Assembly (NCBI RefSeq): GCF_019733395.1
Contig: NZ_JAIHOO010000001.1
Location: 4,571,199-4,635,198, forward strand
From: Lysobacter sp. BMK333-48F3
Lineage (GTDB): Bacteria > Pseudomonadota > Gammaproteobacteria > Xanthomonadales > Xanthomonadaceae
Direction: 5' to 3'
DNA length: 64,000 nucleotides
The notes below the pieces were generated by a model. The model was not told the origin of the DNA. It made no database searches and saw only the letters and a list, made by a program, of their open reading frames with translations. Every line of letters starts with the position of its first letter. Positions within the stretch are counted from its first letter, which is position 1. Both the position numbers and the translations under genes were made by a program. Positions 58,296 to 64,000 of this stretch are shown in pieces.

Positions 58296-59231
58296 TCAGG
58301 CCGCGCGCCGTTCCGAGCGCAACGCGCCGCGGTAGCGCCGGCTGCACGGGATGCGGGTGCCGTCGCTCATGGTGATGCGCGCATCGCCGCTGTCCAGCGG
58401 CTCGATCTCGCCGACGCAGTCCAGGTTGACCATGTAGCTGCGGTGCACGCGCACGAAGCGCGCCGGGTCGAGCTGGGATTCCAGCGCGGCCATGGTGGTG
58501 CGCAGCGGATAGTCGCGGCCGCGCAGGTGCAGGTTGACGTAGTTCGACGCCGCCTGCAGCCATTCGACCTCGCTGGCGGCGATCAGGAATTCCTTGCCCA
58601 GCTTGCGCACCAGGAACCGCTCCGGGCGCTCGGGCTGGGCCGGCTCGGGCACGCCTTCGGCCGGCGCCAGCACGCTGGCCTCGCCCTGCCAGCGCCGCAG
58701 CAGCAGCCGGTAGCCTTCGATCCCCAGCACCATGTAGGCGTAGCTGCGCACGTCCTTGAGGTATTCGTAGCCGTACTCCAGCGGCCAGAAGCCGAAGTCG
58801 TAGCGTTCGCCCAGGCTCAGGTAGACCAGCTTGCGGATCGCGACCATCGCGCTGACGTGCAGCACCGACCAGGCCAGGCTGCCGAGCAGGTGCAGGACCA
58901 GCGCCCGGCGCCAGCGGTCGAAGCCCCAGGGCACCCGGCGGGTGAACCAGACCAGGGCCGGCGCCAGCGCCAGCGCGACCAGGCAACTGCTGCCTTCCCA
59001 CACCGGCGGCGCCCAGCTCGGGATGTCGAGGCCGGCGCGGCGGATGTCCATCAGCGCGGTCAGGCTGCCGGCCACCGCATTGACCGCGAACAACAGCACC
59101 CAGGCCGAGACCTCGGCGCTGCGCCGCCAGGGTTGGTAGCGCTCCCATGAACCGGGTGGCGTGGGCGCGCGCTCGACGGCGGGGTCGGCGACGGCGGCGG
59201 ACGAGAACGAAGGCGGACTCATGCCGCGCAT
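58296..59231 (-). CDS. LytTR-domain membrane-bound DNA-binding regulator
   Basis: 311 residues (or 308 from an ATG at 59222). The N-terminal half has four predicted helices (VSAWVLLFAVNAVAGSLTAL, SSCLVALALAPALVWF, LVLHLLGSLAWSVLHVSAMV and VRSYAYMVLGIEGYRLLL). The C-terminal LytTR domain (about 210-308) has EVEWLQAASNYVNLHLRG, PARFVRVHRSYMVNLDCVGE and SDGTRIPCSRRYRGAL. LytTR proteins bind direct-repeat sites; a membrane-anchored form without receiver is a one-component sensor type found in xanthomonads. Divergent from the acyltransferase gene, a possible target. Confidence 0.9.
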   Translation of the reverse strand: MRGMSPPSFSSAAVADPAVERAPTPPGSWERYQPWRRSAEVSAWVLLFAVNAVAGSLTALMDIRRAGLDIPSWAPPVWEGSSCLVALALAPALVWFTRRVPWGFDRWRRALVLHLLGSLAWSVLHVSAMVAIRKLVYLSLGERYDFGFWPLEYGYEYLKDVRSYAYMVLGIEGYRLLLRRWQGEASVLAPAEGVPEPAQPERPERFLVRKLGKEFLIAASEVEWLQAASNYVNLHLRGRDYPLRTTMAALESQLDPARFVRVHRSYMVNLDCVGEIEPLDSGDARITMSDGTRIPCSRRYRGALRSERRAA

Positions 59232-59375
59232 TCTCGCCCGAGCCGCGCTCGCGGCGCCCGCCGGTCGTCCCTGCGGCCCGCGATTCGTCCCCGCGCGGCC
59301 GCCGCCGGTCCCCTGGGGATGTCGCGCAAGTGCTTGCCGCACAAGGATTCGCCGACCTTCCGCCGCGAAACCGCC

Positions 59376-60566
59376 ATGCCCCGCCGCCACGACATCGACG
59401 CCTTGCGCGCCCTCGCCTTCGCCCTGCTGATCCTCTACCACTGCGCGATGCTCTACGTCGCCGACTGGGACTGGCACCTCAAGAGCACCCACCTGTCCGA
59501 AGCGCTGCAGCTGCCGATGCTGGCGGTGAACCGTTGGCGCATGGACCTGATCTTCCTGATCTCGGGCCTGTCGGTGCACTTCCTGCTGCGCGGCGGCCAG
59601 CTCGGCCGCTTCGTCGCCCAGCGCAGCTGGCGCCTGTTGCTGCCGCTGAGCTTCGGCTGCTTGGTGGTGGTGCCGATCCAGCCCTATGCCCAGGGCGTGG
59701 CCAACGGCCTGGTCGAACCCGGCTTCGTCGACTTCCTGCTGCGCTACTACCGCTTCCAGCCCTGGCCGGAGGGCGCCTTCGACGGCTGGCAGTACGGCTT
59801 CACCTGGAACCATCTGTGGTACCTGGCCTACCTGTGGGTCTACACGGTGGTGTTCGCCGCCTTGCTGCCGTTGTTCCGCCACCGCGCCGGGCGCGCCCTG
59901 CACGCGCGTCTGGTGGCGTTGCGCGGGCCGGCGCTGTGGATCCTGCCGGCGCTGCCGCTGGCGTTGGCGACCTGCCTGCTGCAACCGCTGTTCGAGGAAA
60001 CCGGCGACCTGATCCACGACTGGTACCGGCATGCGATCTATTTCACCGTGTTCGCCTACGGCTATTGGCTGGGCAACGACGCCGGCCTGTGGGCCGAACT
60101 GGCCCGGCTGCGCCGGCGCAGCCTGGCCCTGGCGCTGGCCTTGCTGGCGGTCTATCTGGCCCTGGTGATCGTCCTGCCCGAACAGATCCCCGACGCCTTG
60201 CAGTACGCGGTCTGGACCCTGCGCAACCTGTACCTGTGGTGCGCGATCGTCGCGATCCTGGGCTGGGCGCGGGCCTGCCTGGACCGTCCGTTCGCCTGGC
60301 TGCCCTGGGCCAACGAGGCGGTGTATCCCTGGTACGTGCTGCACCAGAGCCTGACCGTGCTGATCGCCTACTGGATCCTGCCGCTGCGGTTCGGGCCGGT
60401 GCTGGAGCCGGCGATCGTGGTCGCCGGCACCGTGGCCGGTTGCTGGCTGCTGCATGCCGGCATCCGCCGGGTGGCATGGCTGCGGCCGTGCTTCGGGCTG
60501 AAGGCCGGGCCGAGGCAAGCTGCGGGCGCAGCCGCGCAGGCGGCGCAGGCAGCGCAGGCGGCTTGA
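59376..60566 (+). CDS. Acyltransferase 3 (OpgC/OafA-type) membrane protein
   Basis: 396 residues, about ten helices. The N-terminal HDIDALRALAFALLILYHC is the family signature (acyl donor His region), with WNHLWYLAYLWVY in the middle. The C-terminus ends in an Ala-Gln repeat (AAQAAQAAQAA) from a GCGCAGGCG tandem. Such proteins O-acylate glucans, exopolysaccharides or LPS. Closest in feel to the OpgC-like glucan succinyltransferases, unproven. Start chosen at 59376; an upstream in-frame ATG at 59319 looks non-coding. Confidence 0.86.
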   Translation: MPRRHDIDALRALAFALLILYHCAMLYVADWDWHLKSTHLSEALQLPMLAVNRWRMDLIFLISGLSVHFLLRGGQLGRFVAQRSWRLLLPLSFGCLVVVPIQPYAQGVANGLVEPGFVDFLLRYYRFQPWPEGAFDGWQYGFTWNHLWYLAYLWVYTVVFAALLPLFRHRAGRALHARLVALRGPALWILPALPLALATCLLQPLFEETGDLIHDWYRHAIYFTVFAYGYWLGNDAGLWAELARLRRRSLALALALLAVYLALVIVLPEQIPDALQYAVWTLRNLYLWCAIVAILGWARACLDRPFAWLPWANEAVYPWYVLHQSLTVLIAYWILPLRFGPVLEPAIVVAGTVAGCWLLHAGIRRVAWLRPCFGLKAGPRQAAGAAAQAAQAAQAA

Positions 60567-60589
60567 ACCGCTTGCCCCTCAGAATGCCG

Positions 60590-60743
60590 TTTCCCCCTTT
60601 GAAAGGGGGAACTTGCTCCTGCCCTTGGAGCGTTCGCGCCGCAGCGTGCGGTTTCGCGGTCGCGACTTGCGCCGCTCCTACAACAGAGCTATCGGAGCCC
60701 CTGTTCCCCCCTTTGGAAAAGGGGGGCTAGGGGGGATTTGCTC
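60590..60743. repeat. Repeat pair CCCCCTTTGAAAGGGGG and CCGCTCCTAC
   Basis: Contains CCCCCTTTGAAAGGGGG (60596-60610), a partial ACTTGCGCCGCTCCTACAA repeat (about 60665-60683), and CCCCCCTTTGGAAAAGGGGG plus GGGGGGATTTGCTCC (60706-60743). The C/G-run repeat recurs at about 43555-43590 and 61346-61386. Confidence 0.75.
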
Positions 60744-60782
60744 CGGCTTTTGCTCCGGCTTTCGCCTTGGATCGCCTGATTC

Positions 60783-61265
60783 TCAGGCCAACGCTTTCTC
60801 GATGTCGGCGGCGATCGATTCGGGCTTGTCGGTCGGGGCGTAGCGCTTGATCACCCGGCCGTCGCGGCCAACCAGGAACTTGGTGAAGTTCCACTTGATC
60901 GCGTCGATGCCGAGGAAGCCGCCCTTCTCGTCCTTCAGCCACTTCCACAGCGGATGCGCTGCGTCGCCGTTGACGTCGATCTTGGCGTACATCGGGAAGC
61001 TCACGTCGTAGGTCAGCGAGCAGAAATTCTTGATCTCGGCCTCGTCGCCGGGCTCCTGGTGGCCGAACTGGTCGCAGGGGAAACCCAGCACCTCGAAGCC
61101 GCGGGTGTGGTACTCGCGCTGGAGCTTTTCCAGGCCGGTGTACTGCGGGGTGAAGCCGCACTTGGAGGCGACGTTGACGATCAGCAGCACCTTGTCGCGG
61201 TAACGGTCCAGCGACTGGGTCTGGCCGTCGATGTCGTTGGCGGAGAAGTCGTAGGCGGTGGTCAT
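60783..61265 (-). CDS. Glutathione peroxidase family protein
   Basis: 160 residues. NVASKCGFTPQYTGLEKLQ carries the peroxidatic Cys; LGFPCDQFGHQEPG holds the conserved Gln, and IKWNFTKFLVGRDG the conserved Trp-Asn. Bacterial members of this type often work as thioredoxin-dependent peroxidases. ATG at 61265. Single gene flanked by C/G-run repeats. Confidence 0.95.
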   Translation of the reverse strand: MTTAYDFSANDIDGQTQSLDRYRDKVLLIVNVASKCGFTPQYTGLEKLQREYHTRGFEVLGFPCDQFGHQEPGDEAEIKNFCSLTYDVSFPMYAKIDVNGDAAHPLWKWLKDEKGGFLGIDAIKWNFTKFLVGRDGRVIKRYAPTDKPESIAADIEKALA

Positions 61266-61345
61266 GGCGGGCTCGCGGCCGTGGGGATGACCCACGATAG
61301 CGCGTCGGGGTGACGCTGTCCGGGCACGGTGTGGGCGAAAGGCAA

Positions 61346-61386
61346 AAAGCAAATCCCCCCTGCCCCCCTTTTTCAAAGGGGGGAAG
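61346..61386. repeat. C/G-run palindromic repeat
   Basis: GCAAATCCCCCCTGCCCCCC then TTTTTCAAAGGGGGGAAG. Same family as about 43555-43590 and 60706-60743. Confidence 0.8.
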
Positions 61387-61467
61387 CACAACAGGATTCG
61401 GGAAGATCGGGATCGAATGCCGCTTTTGCTCGGCCAATCCCGAATCCCCACTCCCCATTCCCGGCTC

Positions 61468-61500
61468 CAAAAAGCGAACGGCCCGCCGAAGCGGGCCGTT
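61468..61500 (-). terminator. Rho-independent terminator of the TonB-dependent receptor
   Basis: Stem AACGGCCCGC / GCGGGCCGTT (61477-61486 and 61491-61500), followed on the minus strand by CGCTTTTTGG. 12 bases after the stop codon. Confidence 0.88.
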
Positions 61501-61512
61501 TGCGTTTGCGGC

Positions 61513-63810
61513 TTAGAACGAAGCCTTGAACTCGACGCCGACGATGCGCGGGTCGTTGACGAAACCGACCAGGTTGTTGAAGTCGATGCCGCCGACGGCG
61601 CGCACCTCATCGAGGATGTTGCGGCCGTACAGGGCCAGGTCGTAACGGCCGTCGTCCCACATGTAGCCCACGCGCAGGCCGCCTTCGGTCAGCGACTTGC
61701 CGCGGAACTCCTTGGACTCGTACAGGAAGAAGTTCACTTCGCTGCGGTAGGCCCAGTCGGTGTAGACGTAGAACTCGTTGCCGTTGGCCAGCGGCAGGGT
61801 GTAGCGCGCGGTCAGGTTGTAGACCCACTTCGGCGCCTGCGGCAGCGGGTTGCCGTCGATCGCCGCCAGGGTCTGGCCGTTGCGCACCACCAGCGGGTCG
61901 GTCACGGTGCAGCCGCCGCCGCAGGGGGCGACGAACAGGTTGCCGTCCTGGATTTCGGTGTCGTTGTAGCTGGCGCCGAAGGTGACCATCAGGTTGTCGG
62001 TCACATAGGCGTCCAGGTCGACTTCGAAGCCCTGGCCCAGGGTCTTGTCGGCGTTGACCAGGATGGTCTGGTTGAGCGCGCCGCCGACCGCGTTGAGCTG
62101 CTGGTTGTCGACGGTGTAGCGGAACAGCGCCACGCCGAGGCGGGCGCGCTTGTCCCACAGGTCGGCCTTGAGGCCGGCTTCGTAGGAGATCACCTTCTCG
62201 GCGTCGGCGACCGACGGGCTCGGCGGCACCTGGAACAGCAGGCGGCCCTGGATGCTGGGCGCGCGGAAGCCCTTGGCGACGCGGGCGTACAGGTTGATGT
62301 CGTCGGTGGCCTGGAACACGCCGCTGATGTCCCAGCTGACGTCGTCGACGTCGGTGCTCACCTTGAACGGGCCCGACACCGGCGCGCCGAACGGCGCGCT
62401 CTGCAGCACGCTGGCGCTGAAATCCTTCTCGTCCTGGGTATAGCGCAGGCCGCCGCGCAGCTTGAAGCGCTCGGTGACCGCGTATTCGACCGAGCCGAAC
62501 GCCGCCCAGGCCTTGTTGCGCTGCTTCTGCTGCGCGTGGCCGGCCTGCGCGCCGCCGCCGAGGGTGTCGTAGTTCAGGCTGTCGACGGTGATGTCTTCGT
62601 CGAAGTAGAACAGGCCGGCCTGCCAGTTGAACGGACCGGCGTAGTTCGATTCCAGGCGGAACTCCTGGGTCCACTGGCGGTGGTCCGGCAGGCCGTCGGC
62701 CGATTCGGCGGCGAACGGGATGCCGCGCGGGGTGCTGCCGCCGGGCAGGAACTCGGCGCCGATGCCGCCGTCGATGTCGCCGCGGCTGAGCGAGTCGGCC
62801 GACTCGTAGCCGGTGATCGAGTACAGGGTCAGGTCGTTGGACAGGTCCCAGCTCAGGCGCGCGCTGGCGCCGAAGGTGTCCAGCTTCTGGAAGTTGCGCC
62901 CGTCGATGCCGACCTTTTCCACGTCGAAGCCGTCGACCAGGTCGTTGCTGCCCGGCTTGAACAGCATCGCCCGGAACAGCCGCGCGGTGCCCTTGAGGTG
63001 GCGCGCGTGGACGTTGAACAACGCGTCGAAGGTGTCGCTGCCGTCGTACTGCAGCTGCAGGCGCAGCGCCGACTCGTCGTAACCTTCCAGTTCGCGGTTG
63101 CTGCGCGCGTTCGGGTTGGTGTTGTCGACCCAGTCGCCGCGGCGCTGGTACATGCCCGAAGCGCGGCCGGACCAGTTGGCGCCGAGCGGGCCGCTGATCG
63201 CGCCTTCGAAGTTGGTGGTGCCGTAGGTGCCGTAGGAGATCTGGCCGTAGCCTTCCAGTTCGCGGGTCGGCTTGGCCGATTCGAACTTGACCACGCCAGC
63301 CGGGGTGTTGCGGCCGAACAGGGTGCCCTGCGGGCCGCGCAGCAGCTCGACGTTCTCCAGGTCGAACACCGGGAAGCCCTTCAGCAGCGGGTTCTCCAAG
63401 ACGATGTCGTCGTACACCAGCGAGACCGGCTGGGAGGCGTTGAGATCGAAGTCGGTGTTGCCCAGGCCGCGGATGTAGAAGCGCGGGAAGGCGCGGCCGA
63501 ACGAGGATTCGATGTTCAGACTGGGCAGACGGCCGGACAGGAAGCGGATGTCGCCGCCGCCGGAGCCGAGCACGTGCAGCTTTTCGCGGTCGACCGTGGT
63601 CAGGGCGACCGGCACGTCCTTGGCGCGTTCGACCTTGCGCTGCGCGGTCACCATCAGCGCATCGAGGGTCTTGGCTTCGCCTTCGGCCGGCGCGGCGGGC
63701 GCGGCGTCTTGGGCGAAGGCGGCGGCGGAGGCCAGGCTCAGGCCGATCGCGGCGGCGAGGACGCCGGCGCGCGGGGCATGACGACGGAGAGCACGAAGGT
63801 GCTGGGACAT
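61513..63810 (-). CDS. TonB-dependent outer-membrane receptor
   Basis: 765 residues from the ATG at 63810 (MSQHLRALRRHAPRAG), which starts a signal peptide (VLAAAIGLSLASAAAFA). A short N-terminal tail is followed by the plug (LMVTAQRKVERAKDVPVALT, ENVELLRGPQGTLFGRNTPA) and a 22-strand barrel ending ...GVEFKASF. TALE/iron or organic-ligand specificity cannot be told; the TEPLNP-like layout is close to Caulobacter/xanthomonad receptors for siderophores or plant carbohydrates. Energised by TonB-ExbBD. Its upstream ~190 bases run to the window edge. Confidence 0.95.
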   Translation of the reverse strand: MSQHLRALRRHAPRAGVLAAAIGLSLASAAAFAQDAAPAAPAEGEAKTLDALMVTAQRKVERAKDVPVALTTVDREKLHVLGSGGGDIRFLSGRLPSLNIESSFGRAFPRFYIRGLGNTDFDLNASQPVSLVYDDIVLENPLLKGFPVFDLENVELLRGPQGTLFGRNTPAGVVKFESAKPTRELEGYGQISYGTYGTTNFEGAISGPLGANWSGRASGMYQRRGDWVDNTNPNARSNRELEGYDESALRLQLQYDGSDTFDALFNVHARHLKGTARLFRAMLFKPGSNDLVDGFDVEKVGIDGRNFQKLDTFGASARLSWDLSNDLTLYSITGYESADSLSRGDIDGGIGAEFLPGGSTPRGIPFAAESADGLPDHRQWTQEFRLESNYAGPFNWQAGLFYFDEDITVDSLNYDTLGGGAQAGHAQQKQRNKAWAAFGSVEYAVTERFKLRGGLRYTQDEKDFSASVLQSAPFGAPVSGPFKVSTDVDDVSWDISGVFQATDDINLYARVAKGFRAPSIQGRLLFQVPPSPSVADAEKVISYEAGLKADLWDKRARLGVALFRYTVDNQQLNAVGGALNQTILVNADKTLGQGFEVDLDAYVTDNLMVTFGASYNDTEIQDGNLFVAPCGGGCTVTDPLVVRNGQTLAAIDGNPLPQAPKWVYNLTARYTLPLANGNEFYVYTDWAYRSEVNFFLYESKEFRGKSLTEGGLRVGYMWDDGRYDLALYGRNILDEVRAVGGIDFNNLVGFVNDPRIVGVEFKASF

Positions 63811-64000
63811 GGTCGGATTTCTCGTGGACGCGGCGCCGCGGCGGCGCCAGTTCGGGGGGAAGACCACCGCGGCTCCTCAGGGGGAATGCGCGCGCGGCGT
63901 TCGGCGATCGGACCGTCCCTTGACGGCCGTGACGCGGACCTGCCCGCGCCCCTGGGCGACTCATTGACCGGGGAATGTTACCAAATCATTAAAAGAGCTG
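63811..64000. other. Upstream region of the TonB-dependent receptor gene
   Basis: 190 bases to the window edge. The last 30 bases are A+T-rich on the minus strand (CTTTTAATGATTTGGTAACA), compatible with a promoter for the receptor; no clear Fur box seen. Confidence 0.35.

Overview
The window is G+C-rich DNA whose gene content and order fit a Lysobacter-like member of the Xanthomonadaceae. Supporting signs are the uvrC-pgsA-tRNA block, a lolCE-lolD-comEC-exbBD-msbA-lpxK-kdsB run, an sdhCDAB cluster with its assembly factors, fused E1 alpha/beta dehydrogenase, several families of short palindromic intergenic repeats, and a toxin ending in the XVIPCD signal used by Xanthomonadales-type type IV secretion systems (X-T4SS). 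The assignment rests on protein and repeat recognition only.

Layout. 1-3.5 kb: 3' end of a UvrA-family ATPase, two unrecognised proteins and a small HMA metal-binding protein. 4.1-9.0 kb: an accessory island with a lower-G+C core, holding a protein built of three repeats, two single-copy relatives, and an 808-residue effector with an N-terminal PIN-like nuclease domain and a C-terminal XVIPCD. This looks like an interbacterial toxin with a multi-unit immunity array and is the most interesting part of the window. 9.1-13.2 kb (minus strand): uvrC and pgsA followed by tRNA-Gly, tRNA-Cys, tRNA-Gly, a DUF5713 gene and tRNA-Leu. 13.6-23.3 kb (minus): an envelope-biogenesis run (lipoprotein release, ComEC, ExbB/ExbD, MsbA, LpxK, KdsB, LMW phosphatase). 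23.4-29.2 kb (minus): succinate dehydrogenase sdhCDAB with a DUF1674 (SDHAF4-like) gene upstream, and MAPEG, DUF2059, SdhE and YgfX genes downstream. 29.2-37.3 kb: ygfZ, a glutamine-hydrolysing asparagine synthetase, a fused 2-oxoacid dehydrogenase E1, GST, GNAT and glutaryl-CoA dehydrogenase. 37.7-46.6 kb: two glycine-zipper proteins, TatD, TcdA, an anchored cytochrome c', an M35 metalloprotease, a cold-shock protein, a DUF456 protein and an outer-membrane phospholipase A. 46.9-58.3 kb: class I fumarase, a six-cysteine secreted peptide, an ABC exporter, a sugar dehydrogenase, Tex, ferredoxin reductase and a TlpA-like protein. 58.3-64 kb: a LytTR membrane regulator divergent from an acyltransferase, glutathione peroxidase and a TonB-dependent receptor.

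Most of the window is housekeeping. The accessory features are the PIN/XVIPCD toxin locus, the six-cysteine peptide with its repeat-rich upstream region, and the intergenic repeats. No CRISPR array, insertion sequence, rRNA or prophage was seen.
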